NCBI GenBank assembly: GCA_029856145.1
Contig: JAHQWK010000001.1
Coordinates: forward strand, 585,474 to 649,473
DNA: 64,000 nucleotides
Source: Promethearchaeia archaeon
Lineage (GTDB): Archaea; Asgardarchaeota; Lokiarchaeia; Sigyniarchaeales; SOKP01
Direction of reading: 5' to 3'
Shown: piece after piece, positions 24,887-34,194 of the stretch
Numbering within the stretch: the first letter of the stretch is position 1
How the letters are laid out: each line of letters starts with the position of its first letter
Notes under the pieces: model-generated
What the model saw: only the letters and a program-made list of their open reading frames with translations
What the model was told of the DNA's origin: nothing
Database searches by the model: none
Program-made: the position numbers and the translations under genes

Positions 24887-24956
24887 TGTGCCCATTTATA
24901 GTGTCTTTATGAGATTAATTATTAATTCGATGATTATTGATCTCCAAATGGGCACA
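24887..24956. repeat. 11-bp perfect inverted repeat flanking 48 bases
   Basis: TGTGCCCATTT (24887-24897) and AAATGGGCACA (24946-24956) are perfect complements around an AT-rich centre, in a gap of about 280 bases between two minus-strand genes. The GC content of the arms stands out from the surroundings. It may be a structured RNA, an operator pair or the ends of a tiny mobile element; no target duplication was seen. Confidence 0.45.
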
Positions 24957-24989
24957 CATATTTTAGAATGAAATTCTGACAAATACTAA

Positions 24990-25859
24990 CTAGATTAAAA
25001 GAGCTCCAATTGCAGCACAAAATTCAGAGTTTTTTAAGAAAATTGCTTTTTTATTTTTTACTTTACATAATAGAGATAAGACTTTCTTTAAAATCCTATT
25101 TTCTTTTAAAAATCCACCACAAAACACGATATCTGTTACATCATTATTAGCTGCTATAACAGTAGCAATTGTACCTAAATTCTCACCAATCATGCAAATT
25201 ATAGAATTAATAAAATCTTCTTTCTTTAAAGACTCATTCTTAAATTTCATGTCAATCTTGCCTAATGAAGCTGCTGTGAATTCTCTAAAAAGTAGATCCA
25301 CTCTATTATCTTCGAGTGAGTATATATCTGAGACTTTTAAATCGACTTTATATCGATTTCCCTTTTTAGCTAAATTTATTGCTTCTTGGAAATCATTTAA
25401 ATTGAATAATAATTTTATTATACCCATAAAAAAACCTCCCCCGAGAGCTGAGCCTCCCAAATGTTCAATGTGATCACTTTTTAATACAATCGATGTCCCT
25501 GTTCCTATAGTTACTACTATTGACCTTGAAAGATCTTTCTTTTTTTCCAGACTATAGAGAAATTCGATGCCTTTAACATTCGCATCGAATTCGTTTATTA
25601 AATTTGCCGTAAAATTTTTGGAATATTCTTTATATAAATCAAAGCTCTTTCCCCCTGTAAAACTGAAAATATTGAATTGACCTTTCTTTAATTTTAAAAA
25701 TTCCTCGATTGTGGCAATACTAGTTTGTGTTGGAAAAGAAGTTAAAATTAATTCTTTCCCTTCTAAATATGCAAATTTCGAAAGAGTTTGTCCTATATCG
25801 ATCCCTAGCTTATCTGAGGGAATTTTAATAATATTATCGCTTAGATTAATTTTTAACAT
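24990..25859 (-). CDS. Type II pantothenate kinase
   Basis: A 289-residue ASKHA-fold kinase: phosphate-1 loop KLGIDIGQTLSKFAY, phosphate-2 VTIGTGTSIV, then HLGGSALGGGFFMGI and the FTAASLGK segment characteristic of type II PanK (eukaryotic and staphylococcal CoaW type). It phosphorylates pantothenate, the first step of coenzyme A synthesis. Most archaea use pantoate kinase and phosphopantothenate synthetase instead, so a type II PanK is notable. It stands apart from other CoA genes. Confidence 0.8.
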   Translation of the reverse strand: MLKINLSDNIIKIPSDKLGIDIGQTLSKFAYLEGKELILTSFPTQTSIATIEEFLKLKKGQFNIFSFTGGKSFDLYKEYSKNFTANLINEFDANVKGIEFLYSLEKKKDLSRSIVVTIGTGTSIVLKSDHIEHLGGSALGGGFFMGIIKLLFNLNDFQEAINLAKKGNRYKVDLKVSDIYSLEDNRVDLLFREFTAASLGKIDMKFKNESLKKEDFINSIICMIGENLGTIATVIAANNDVTDIVFCGGFLKENRILKKVLSLLCKVKNKKAIFLKNSEFCAAIGALLI

Positions 25860-25920
25860 CCTACCTATTACTTAACTTAAAATTCAATTCTTTCATTATT
25901 TTATATTATTAATTTAATAA

Positions 25921-27408
25921 ATGAATTGCTTAACTACATTCTTTATGTTAGTCCAATCAAAATCAAAGAAAACTGAAGTTGTGATAAGTAAAGGTAATAC
26001 TCCAAAAGAAAGTTTATTAAAAGGAATTGAACAACTTGGAGGGATTTCTAAATTTATTAGTAAAGATGATAACATTTTTATTAAGTTTAATTTAAACCTA
26101 CCAGGAGGTTTCCCCACAAACACAAATTTTGATGTGCTAGAAACACTTATCACCTCTTGTAAACAAGCAGGAGCTGATAATATTTATTTAGGCAGTTTTC
26201 CGATTAGGGGAATTCCAATTAAGATTATTTCAGATTTATTAAACCTAAAGGAGCATTTTGAAACTCTTGGAGCAGAATTGGTATTTCTAGATAATAGTGA
26301 TATTTTTGAGAATAAGGATATTAGCCAAGATCAATTAAAGAAAATTAAGTATGAATCGCTTACTCCAGTGGAAATGAATGGTAATGAGTTTTTTATCCCA
26401 GCCATAATTCTTAATTCAAATAAATTCATATCTGTTAATCAACTTAACGTAAACCCATTATTCAAGTTAAACCTATCTTTATTAAACTTATATTCAATCG
26501 TTCCTCCGAGATATCGAGTAATTGGAAAAAATGTAAAAGAGAATATTTCTCATAATCAATATAAGAAAGATTTAATATCGAATATTTTAGATATTTATGC
26601 AATTAAACAACCTAATTTAATTATTAATGATATATTTTACATCTTAGAAGGTGCTGGTCCTTATATATATAAAGATTCTAAAATAAAAACGACTAATTTA
26701 ATGATTATCGGAGATGACGCAATTGCGGTTGATGTGGTTACATTAAACACATTAAATCTTGAAATTAACAGTAGTGAGTTAATATTACAAGCAAATAATA
26801 GAAATATTGATGTTCCCAAATTTTCTAATATCAAAATTTTAGGAGAAAAAGTTGAAGATACTAGGACTCATGTTGAATTATGTGTTTCAGAGCTTGAAGA
26901 TATTAAAGTAAGGAATTTTACCATTAGTTCAGGTAAAATTTGTTCCGGATGCTTTAAACAAGCTTACCATTTATTAAATTTCATGAAAACATATATGGGA
27001 AAAGATCTAAAATATAATGTCAATAATTCCTTTTTAATTGGTGAAAAACCACCAGAGCCAAATCAAGCAAATAATTTTTTCCTTTTTGGAGATTGTGCCA
27101 TAAATAATACAAAAAATTACAAATTTAGGAAAATTATTATAGAATCTAAAAAAGATCTCATAGGAGGAGCAAAAAGTAAGATTTTAAAGGAATCTAAATC
27201 CAAAAAGAAAACAAAAATTAAGGAGAAGCAAAATAAAAATATTTTAGATTTACCTGGTTGTCCTCCTAATATTTTTAATTGCTTGGAATTAATATTGAAA
27301 TATTTTGGTAAGAAAGAGGTACCTAATCTAAACCTATTTGCAAATATTAACAGATTTTGGATTACTGGGAACTTAAATAATAAATTAAAACTCTGGGAGG
27401 CGCTCTAG
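25921..27408 (+). CDS. DUF362 family protein
   Basis: A 495-residue protein. The N-terminal two thirds match DUF362 (KDDNIFIKFNLNLPGG, ETLITSCKQAGADNIYLGSF, DDAIAVDVVTL). This family often occurs with ferredoxins or in cofactor and lipid pathways; its reaction is unsettled. The last 180 residues contain CSGCFKQAYH and CPPNIFNC, possible metal ligands, joined by a Lys-rich linker. An alternative ATG lies eight codons downstream. The next gene begins five bases after the stop. Confidence 0.7.
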   Translation: MNCLTTFFMLVQSKSKKTEVVISKGNTPKESLLKGIEQLGGISKFISKDDNIFIKFNLNLPGGFPTNTNFDVLETLITSCKQAGADNIYLGSFPIRGIPIKIISDLLNLKEHFETLGAELVFLDNSDIFENKDISQDQLKKIKYESLTPVEMNGNEFFIPAIILNSNKFISVNQLNVNPLFKLNLSLLNLYSIVPPRYRVIGKNVKENISHNQYKKDLISNILDIYAIKQPNLIINDIFYILEGAGPYIYKDSKIKTTNLMIIGDDAIAVDVVTLNTLNLEINSSELILQANNRNIDVPKFSNIKILGEKVEDTRTHVELCVSELEDIKVRNFTISSGKICSGCFKQAYHLLNFMKTYMGKDLKYNVNNSFLIGEKPPEPNQANNFFLFGDCAINNTKNYKFRKIIIESKKDLIGGAKSKILKESKSKKKTKIKEKQNKNILDLPGCPPNIFNCLELILKYFGKKEVPNLNLFANINRFWITGNLNNKLKLWEAL

Positions 27409-27412
27409 TTAA

Positions 27413-28993
27413 TTGATCAATAAAAAATTCAAGGATAATTGGTTAAAGATACTAAAGTTCAATGCAAATAGAGATATATTGGAAGATCCTGAGAAAGTAA
27501 AGGAATATTTTAGAATACCATTTAGCCCAATATCTATAAATGCTAATCTCTTGTATCAATTTTTTGAGCTTTTATATCCAAAATTTATAAATGACCAACA
27601 GAATATTCTTGATATAATAATATCAGATGATGATAAAAAGAATAAGGTTCAAAATTTATTTCTATATAAAACTAAGAAAGCGGGTATTCATGAGACTGTA
27701 GAATCCCTCCCTAATAATATAATTCGAATTAAAAGTCTAGAAATTGAAAACTTGGATGAAGTATTTGATAAAGTGCAAAAAACTATAATAAAAGAAAAAA
27801 GTGTCCGAATATCATCAATTCGTTTTTTTAGAAAAGAAGCTATTGATCTAATAAATAAACATTGTGAAGGGATAGAAGAAATCTCAATATATGAGTTTTT
27901 AGAGCGCTCTATGGGTTTAGTTCAAAAAATTATTAATCAAGATTTAGTTTTAATTTATCCTGAACCTATGGTTATTAAATTTCTTAGAAATAGTTTAGTA
28001 TTGTTAGATAAAATCCAACTCCAAAACTTATTTAAAATCATAGAAGAAATTTTCCCTGAATTCAATCTTTCTTTACTAATAAATGGAAGTGGTATAAAAG
28101 TAATAGTTCATTTGCAGAAACAGTTATCTAAGTTTGGAAAATCTAATTTGGCAATAAATTTCTTAACTCCAGATGAGTTAGGCATTAACCTAAATAATTC
28201 AAACATAAAGGATAATTTAAATTTAATTCAAAAGAAATTAAAAACTGAAAATACATATTATATAAATCAAAATGATATTATCTCTTTTGTTTCAGATTCT
28301 TTCGAGCTCTCAGTTCCATTAAAAAAAGATAACGTACTATTTTTACTTCAAAAAGCTTTATTTGGTTATCGAAGTTTTGAGAATCACTGGGATATGGTTC
28401 CACGTCCTAAAATTTACAAAACATTAATTAGATTTATAATTCGACTATTTGGGTTTAATTTAAATCTTAAAAAACTCTCACATTGGGCAATTCCCGATTT
28501 AATTTTTAATTACATTGATTTTTACATAGGACTAAATTCTAGAGTCTTATTTATTATTACTGATCAAGAAAAAAACAAGAATGGGAAAACATCTCGAAAT
28601 AATATTTTTAAGAACTCATGTAATAACATTTTTCTATTAAAATTTGAAGAAAGTACATTAAAAAATATAACAACAATTGATAAAGAAGAGCTTTTTTCAG
28701 GTACATATAACTCAATATATTCAATTAAAGAAAAAGTAGCAGAAAAATTTGGCTATACTTCCGCTGTTATTGTTTTTGATAAATTTCTGCTTCAGAATAT
28801 CATTAAATATTTTATTTTCAGCCATTCGAAATTTTCTTTTTTCCCTCGATTTAAAACATTGAAGATGTTGAAGAACGAGAAGTTTTTTAGGATACATCCG
28901 GAATTTTCATTTTATACATTAATTAAAAAGAGGAGAACAACAGCTCTAATAAAATTATTATTACCAATATTAATTGATAAACATGAATTTTAA
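27413..28993 (+). CDS. Unrecognised 526-residue protein coupled to the DUF362 gene
   Basis: The TTG start at 27413 lies five bases after the DUF362 stop, so the two are in one operon. The protein is mixed alpha/beta with no signal peptide or membrane helix. A conserved-looking stretch FENHWDMVPRPKIY near residues 322-335 and a basic C-terminus (KKRRTT) are the only distinctive features. No family recognised; a role with the DUF362 protein is inferred from position only. Confidence 0.6.
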   Translation: MINKKFKDNWLKILKFNANRDILEDPEKVKEYFRIPFSPISINANLLYQFFELLYPKFINDQQNILDIIISDDDKKNKVQNLFLYKTKKAGIHETVESLPNNIIRIKSLEIENLDEVFDKVQKTIIKEKSVRISSIRFFRKEAIDLINKHCEGIEEISIYEFLERSMGLVQKIINQDLVLIYPEPMVIKFLRNSLVLLDKIQLQNLFKIIEEIFPEFNLSLLINGSGIKVIVHLQKQLSKFGKSNLAINFLTPDELGINLNNSNIKDNLNLIQKKLKTENTYYINQNDIISFVSDSFELSVPLKKDNVLFLLQKALFGYRSFENHWDMVPRPKIYKTLIRFIIRLFGFNLNLKKLSHWAIPDLIFNYIDFYIGLNSRVLFIITDQEKNKNGKTSRNNIFKNSCNNIFLLKFEESTLKNITTIDKEELFSGTYNSIYSIKEKVAEKFGYTSAVIVFDKFLLQNIIKYFIFSHSKFSFFPRFKTLKMLKNEKFFRIHPEFSFYTLIKKRRTTALIKLLLPILIDKHEF

Positions 28994-29018
28994 CGTTATC
29001 ATTTATTTTATAAATCCT

Positions 29019-29099
29019 TTAGTTACTCAATAATTCAGCATTTAAAATAGCACTAACTATCCCTGTAGCACCTAAAATCCCTACTTTAAACTTTGTCAT
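29019..29099 (-). pseudogene. N-terminal fragment of an aspartate-semialdehyde dehydrogenase-like gene
   Basis: ATG at 29099 opens 26 codons reading MTKFKVGILGATGIV followed by SAILNAELLSN and a stop. The GILGATG nucleotide loop is typical of aspartate-semialdehyde dehydrogenase and N-acetyl-glutamyl-phosphate reductase N-termini. The rest of the gene is missing. It is the only content of the gap 28994-29302. Confidence 0.5.
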
Positions 29100-29302
29100 C
29101 AGAAAACCTATAGAAATTAATTTTCAATATTTTAAAAGAAAAAAAATACTTTTTACTCTATAATCAATTAAGGGCTATATTATATATTCTCAAAAATCTA
29201 TTTTTGTTAACTTTTTATTTTTAAAAATCTTTAAGTAAATAGAAATCAAGAACATATTTGAGATATAAAATTATTATTAACTATAATTATTATGTGATAC
29301 TT

Positions 29303-29833
29303 ATGCCAGGACCATTTGATGAACTAGAAAAAGAAGCAGAATTCTTAGAAAAACGATCAAAAGAAGAATTTAATCAGAAAAATTTTACATCAACGATTTC
29401 TTTACTTGAGGAAGCGAAAGAGATTTATTCGAAATTAGGATATAACGGCAAGATTGGAATGATTAAAAAACGTATATTCCAGGTAAAAAATTTAGTTAAA
29501 TTTGAGAAACAGGATACAATCGTAAAAACTAAAGGTGAATTTGAATTTCGGCAACGTGTTGATAAAGTTTTGGGAGAAAAAGAAAGATACGCTGATAAAA
29601 AACTGGCAGAACAGAAAACTTTGTCCACAGATATGAAGAATAAGCTTGAAAAGATCAATTTACTCCTAGAAAAGGCAGAAAAAGAAGAAAAATTAGGAAA
29701 ATATCCAAGAGTGATAGGAAGATATGAATATCTTTTAGAATTATATAAATCAATACCCAAAGAAATAGTAAATTTTTCTAAAGAAATTTATGAAATTGAA
29801 AAGAAAATTGCGATGTTTCGTGAAAAATTGTAA
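29303..29833 (+). CDS. Helical TPR-like protein
   Basis: A 176-residue helical protein starting MPGPFDELEKEAEFLEKRS. Two helix-turn-helix units of TPR type (NFTSTISLLEEAKEIYSKLG and KYPRVIGRYEYLLELYKSI) flank a charged helix. ATG at 29303 is preferred over an upstream in-frame TTG at 29258. It precedes the Nog1-like gene by 45 bases. Probably an adaptor. Confidence 0.6.
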   Translation: MPGPFDELEKEAEFLEKRSKEEFNQKNFTSTISLLEEAKEIYSKLGYNGKIGMIKKRIFQVKNLVKFEKQDTIVKTKGEFEFRQRVDKVLGEKERYADKKLAEQKTLSTDMKNKLEKINLLLEKAEKEEKLGKYPRVIGRYEYLLELYKSIPKEIVNFSKEIYEIEKKIAMFREKL

Positions 29834-29878
29834 ATTTGCTAATTCTTTTTATTAAAAAAAAAAAGTTTATGAATTTTT

Positions 29879-30919
29879 ATGAAAAATCCTTTTAATAAAT
29901 TCTATCATGTTCCAAATTCAAAAGAATTTTTAGATATTGCTTTTAAAAGAGGGATGAAGAGTTCTGCTCAAGTCTCTCAGAATGCTCCAATACTAATTAA
30001 AGCAAAAAAGAAAGAATCTAAGCGTATAAAAGTTGCTATTGAAGAAATCATAGATAGAATTCTAAAAGTCATAAAAATGGTTCCAATTATCGATGATCTC
30101 CCTGATTTTTATAGAGAGTTAGCATCCATTTTAGTTAATATTGATGAATTGAAATTAACCCTAGGAAAAATAAATGGAATTTTACCCGTTCTTAGAAAAA
30201 TTAAACGAGAATATATTAAAAAATTAAATAGAATAGAAGCTCCAAAAGAGGGTGATCAATTACGAAGAGCTGCTTTTGGAAGGATATCCTCAATTATCAA
30301 TAAACAGAACAAAAATCTTGAATATCTAAATAAGATTAGAGGACGTTTGAGAGAAATACCTTCAATTGATTATACTATGCCGTGTGTAGTTGTTGCGGGA
30401 TATCCAAATGTAGGAAAAAGTAGTATAGTTAAAAATATATCAACAAATAAAAAAATAGAAGTGAAAGAATATCCCTTTACAACTAAAAAATTATACATGG
30501 GGCATTTAGAAATTGAAAGAAGATTTGATAAAATTAAAATTCAATGCCTAGATACTCCTGGGATTTTAGACCGTCCTATGGGTAAAAGAAATAATATCGA
30601 ATTACAGGCGATTTTAGCTTTACGCTTAATATCTGATCTTATAATTTTTGTTTTTGATCCAACTATAAGTTCAGGATATAGCGTTGAATCTCAAATTGAA
30701 TTATATAATGAAATTAGGTATAATTTTTCAAAGGAAGGTCAAATAGAAATTCTTATTATATTTAATAAAATGGATTTAGCTAGAGATTCAGAAATTCAAT
30801 ATTTAAGAGAAAAAGTAAACCTGAAGGAAAATGAATATTATTTAATTAACGCTCTTACGGGAGAGAATCTTGATAAACTAATTAGTGATTTAAAAGAACG
30901 ATACAGGGGTAATGAGTAA
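29879..30919 (+). CDS. NOG1-family GTPase
   Basis: A 346-residue protein. An N-terminal helical bundle (about 1-155) is followed by a GTPase domain: G1 GYPNVGKSS, G2 region FTTKK, G3 DTPGIL, G4 NKMD, and G5-like SAL equivalent NAL. This is the archaeal form of Nog1, which acts in large-subunit ribosome assembly. Eukaryotic C-terminal extensions are absent, as expected. It is followed after eight bases by the MfnF-like gene. Confidence 0.85.
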   Translation: MKNPFNKFYHVPNSKEFLDIAFKRGMKSSAQVSQNAPILIKAKKKESKRIKVAIEEIIDRILKVIKMVPIIDDLPDFYRELASILVNIDELKLTLGKINGILPVLRKIKREYIKKLNRIEAPKEGDQLRRAAFGRISSIINKQNKNLEYLNKIRGRLREIPSIDYTMPCVVVAGYPNVGKSSIVKNISTNKKIEVKEYPFTTKKLYMGHLEIERRFDKIKIQCLDTPGILDRPMGKRNNIELQAILALRLISDLIIFVFDPTISSGYSVESQIELYNEIRYNFSKEGQIEILIIFNKMDLARDSEIQYLREKVNLKENEYYLINALTGENLDKLISDLKERYRGNE

Positions 30920-30927
30920 TAATCATT

Positions 30928-31998
30928 TTGGGCCTGGATATTGGAGGAGCAAACACGAAAGCGGTTTTAATACACTTTAAAGATAAAATAATTGCTAAGT
31001 CTTATTTATATATAGAATATTTTCCATTCTGGGAAAAAACAATTAAAGAAATCCCTGAAATGTTAAGCAGAGTAATTGAAAATTTATTCGAAAAGAATAA
31101 CTTTAACCTAGAAATGATTGACAATTTTGCCGTTACCATTACAGCTGAACTTTCCGATGCATTCCAAACGAAAAGAGAGGGAATCTTAATAATTTTAAAC
31201 GCACTTAAAAAAGTATTTAATAAGGAGAGATTGAGATTTATTACAAATGAATGTAAATTTATTGATTATAGCATAGCTAAATCTAATTATTCCTCAATTG
31301 CAGCAGCTAATTGGGCGTCATCAGCTTTGTTTTTGGGAAAGTTTACACCAACATGTGTTTTAATTGATGCAGGTTCAACAACGATTGATATTATTCCTAT
31401 ATACGAATCAGTTCCAGTACCAAATGGAAAAGATGATATTTCTCGTCTAATAAACCATGAATTAATCTATACAGGAGGTTTAAGAGCGACAATTCCTTCT
31501 ATTTCTCATCATATTCCTTATAAAGGTAAAAGAATACGTGTGTCATTTGAAAAATTTGCGTTAATTTCTGATGTTCATAGAATTTTGAATAATATCACAG
31601 AGGAAGAATACATTAATGATACTGCTGATAATCGTTCAAAAACCTTAGAAAATTGCTACGCTCGACTTTCTCGGGTAATTTGTATGGACCTTGAAACAAT
31701 TTCAAAAGAAGATTTAGATTTAATAGCTAATTTTATTTATCAAAAACAATTAGATATTATTACAAGAGAAATTAGAGCTTTTATGGATAATCTTACTATA
31801 AGATTCAAGGAATTTAATGATAATCCTAAATTTGTAATAACTGGTTTATCTGCTGATTTTCTAATAAGAAAACCACTCCAAAATTTAGGATTTACCAATA
31901 TTATCAATTATGAGAAATTAACAAAAATTCCTGACAATATTAGCTCATCAGCTTTCGCTGTTGCGGGAGCATTATATAATCAAATACAACATACATGA
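30928..31998 (+). CDS. mfnF: MfnF-like methanofuran biosynthesis protein (ASKHA fold)
   Basis: A 356-residue protein of the family annotated as H4MPT-linked C1 transfer pathway protein: N-terminal LDIGGANTKAV, then IDAGSTTIDIIPI and HELIYTGGLRAT. In methanogens MfnF joins the furan and tyramine parts of methanofuran. The adjacent gene is an MfnE-like kinase, which supports the call. The TTG used here is a compromise: the frame is closed by TGA five codons upstream, and ATA, ATC or ATT would give a more typical first strand. Confidence 0.75.
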   Translation: MGLDIGGANTKAVLIHFKDKIIAKSYLYIEYFPFWEKTIKEIPEMLSRVIENLFEKNNFNLEMIDNFAVTITAELSDAFQTKREGILIILNALKKVFNKERLRFITNECKFIDYSIAKSNYSSIAAANWASSALFLGKFTPTCVLIDAGSTTIDIIPIYESVPVPNGKDDISRLINHELIYTGGLRATIPSISHHIPYKGKRIRVSFEKFALISDVHRILNNITEEEYINDTADNRSKTLENCYARLSRVICMDLETISKEDLDLIANFIYQKQLDIITREIRAFMDNLTIRFKEFNDNPKFVITGLSADFLIRKPLQNLGFTNIINYEKLTKIPDNISSSAFAVAGALYNQIQHT

Positions 31999-32005
31999 TA
32001 AAAAT

Positions 32006-32728
32006 ATGAAATATAAAACTGCTGTGTTTAAAATTGGAGGAAAAATCTTTGAAGATTTTGAAAATTTGAAATCTACAATTTCTCAATTGAAACAATTATA
32101 TGATGAAAATTTGATTGATAAAATAGTCTTAATTCCCGGAGGTGGCTCGTTCGCAAACTTTATTCGTAAAATATATAGTGAATTAAAGTTTACTGAAGAA
32201 ATTGCTCATTGGATGGGAATTATCTCTATGAACTATAATGGATTAGAGATAAGTAAGAAATTTCCTAGCTTACAAGTTATTGAAAGCTATGATAAATTAA
32301 AAGAAAACAGTAAAACTTTCTGTGTATTTTTACCTTACGAATTTATAAAAGAAAATGACAAATTGCCCCATAGTTGGGATGTTACATCTGATTCGATATC
32401 ATTATTCATAGCGAAAAAACTCGAATTAAATGAATGTTTTTTAATTAAAGATATTGATGGTATTTTAAATAATAAAAATCAGGTTATAAAAGAGATTTCT
32501 ACTTCAAAATTCAACGATATGAAAAAATCAGGTAAGTTAGCTGAATTTTTGTCTAAAAATAACGGATTAAAGGAAAAAACAACTCCAATAGATCCTTATA
32601 CAACGATTTTGATAAATAAATATAAGATTTCTTGTATTATTTTAAATGGATCAAAAAATTACCAGAGAATCTTAAATTACTTTAAATCAACTAAACCAGA
32701 AGATAAAATTTACACAAAAATCATATAA
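32006..32728 (+). CDS. mfnE: MfnE-like amino-acid-kinase-family enzyme
   Basis: A 240-residue amino acid kinase fold: KIGGKIF phosphate loop, IPGGGSFANFIR, HSWDVTSDSISLFIAK, and IKDIDGI. MfnE phosphorylates aminomethylfuran phosphate in methanofuran synthesis. Pairing with the MfnF-like gene, seven bases upstream, supports this over other kinases of the fold. ATG at 32006 is preferred to an upstream in-frame start inside mfnF. Confidence 0.75.
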   Translation: MKYKTAVFKIGGKIFEDFENLKSTISQLKQLYDENLIDKIVLIPGGGSFANFIRKIYSELKFTEEIAHWMGIISMNYNGLEISKKFPSLQVIESYDKLKENSKTFCVFLPYEFIKENDKLPHSWDVTSDSISLFIAKKLELNECFLIKDIDGILNNKNQVIKEISTSKFNDMKKSGKLAEFLSKNNGLKEKTTPIDPYTTILINKYKISCIILNGSKNYQRILNYFKSTKPEDKIYTKII

Positions 32729-32868
32729 AAAACTATTCAAGCAAAATAGCTTGGGTTTAATGATAATTTTGTTAAATTTTAGGATTAAAATTAAAGTTTT
32801 AATTAAATTGAACTTAAATTATAATTAATATAATAATTAAATTCAACAAAAACAAGAGTGAAATCAAC

Positions 32869-33369
32869 ATGGATATTGAAGAAATGAAAAAAAATGCAGA
32901 ATTTCTAATAAAAAATATGAAAGGGATGGAAATTCCTGGATCTACAACTGTAAACATTAGATATAGAAATATGGTTAATTTTGCTAAAGTTTATGGCATA
33001 TCAGATCCCAAATATATTGGGTCAGAGGAACAAGGCGTTGTCGCATGTCATGCGTTTGCTAACTATTTTACAATCAAAGCAATTTACAAATTGCTTTTAG
33101 GGTTTAAATTAAATCAAGATGGCAAAGAACGTGGAATTATGCTTGATCCAGGTAAACTTTTACATGCAGGTAATCGATATAATTGGGAAGGATGCGTTGA
33201 TGTCAATCCTGGGGATAAACTAACAGTTACAGGAAAATGTACTGCTGTAAAGTTAGTAGAAAAAAATATGATGTTGTTTGCTGATTTTTTAGTACATGTT
33301 AAAAATCAAAATAACAAACCAGTTTGTGATATTACAATTTCTGCTGGTTTTCGTAAAGGAGGGTATTAA
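32869..33369 (+). CDS. MaoC-type hot-dog protein (N-terminal-half type)
   Basis: A 166-residue hot-dog-fold protein resembling the MaoC N-terminal dehydratase domain (FAKVYGISDPKYIG, HAGNRYNWEGCVDVNPGD). It lacks the full catalytic Asp-His pair of active hydratases and is followed one base later by a catalytic-type MaoC protein, so the two probably form a heteromeric (R)-enoyl-CoA hydratase. Confidence 0.75.
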   Translation: MDIEEMKKNAEFLIKNMKGMEIPGSTTVNIRYRNMVNFAKVYGISDPKYIGSEEQGVVACHAFANYFTIKAIYKLLLGFKLNQDGKERGIMLDPGKLLHAGNRYNWEGCVDVNPGDKLTVTGKCTAVKLVEKNMMLFADFLVHVKNQNNKPVCDITISAGFRKGGY

Positions 33370-33370
33370 A

Positions 33371-33919
33371 ATGGTTAAAATCTCAGATTTGGAAGTTGGA
33401 CAAGTATTAAAAAATGAATTTGAAGGAATCACAAGAGATCTACTAAAACAATACGCAAAGGCATCAGGAGATACGAATCCTATTCATACTAATGATGTTG
33501 TGGCTGAAAGAGCAGGACTTAAAGGGGTTATTGGTCATGGATTACTAAGTTTTGGCTTTATTTCGAAATTATTCGAAGATTTTCTCGAACATGGGAAATA
33601 TGGGAAAATGATTGATATTAAAGTACAAATGCGAGGTATGGTAAGGTGTGGTGATCTTCTCATCACTGAAGCAACAGTTAATAAGATTGAAGGTAAAAGA
33701 GTACATTTTGACGTAGTACAAACAACCGTAACAAGTGTTGATATAAAGGATAAAGATGGTAAGGTTTTAAAACAATTTGAAGCTGGTGAAAGAGGTTATA
33801 TATCAGAAAAAGATATTGAACGAGGTTTAGTAAAGACTAAAGAAGTACCCGAAGGAACTTTAACTTATCGAGAAAGAATAGCAACTCCTGGAGAAGCTAT
33901 CATTGAACTTTTTGAATAG
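33371..33919 (+). CDS. MaoC-family dehydratase, catalytic type
   Basis: A 182-residue hot-dog-fold protein with the hydratase 2 motif ASGDTNPIHTND and GVIGHGLLS; the Asp and His are the expected catalytic pair. It hydrates or dehydrates acyl-CoA or acyl-carrier thioesters. ATG at 33371 directly follows the partner gene's stop. Archaeal MaoC pairs may serve fatty-acid-like metabolism; the substrate is unknown. Confidence 0.8.
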   Translation: MVKISDLEVGQVLKNEFEGITRDLLKQYAKASGDTNPIHTNDVVAERAGLKGVIGHGLLSFGFISKLFEDFLEHGKYGKMIDIKVQMRGMVRCGDLLITEATVNKIEGKRVHFDVVQTTVTSVDIKDKDGKVLKQFEAGERGYISEKDIERGLVKTKEVPEGTLTYRERIATPGEAIIELFE

Positions 33920-34194
33920 AAATAAAAAAATTCTATAAAACTTTTAATATCTTAATCTTTTTTTATATATCTTTCAAATATAATGCGTATTCTTCCAATA
34001 ATTACAGTTATTGAAATTTTGAATTTTAGAAAGATTTAGTTATATCATTTATTTATAGATTTAATCAACGAACTATGGTAAGAGTAGATAGTTCCTTTGA
34101 AGTATCTAATATAAATATAAATATTTATACTACTTTGATAGAAGAGATATTTGAAATAATAATTTAAAAAAAAAAATTCTGTTTTCCTACCACA

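Noticed and set aside
34075..34167. 30-codon ATG frame before the HEAT gene
   Set aside because: AT-rich with low-complexity codons, no Shine-Dalgarno and no recognisable motif.
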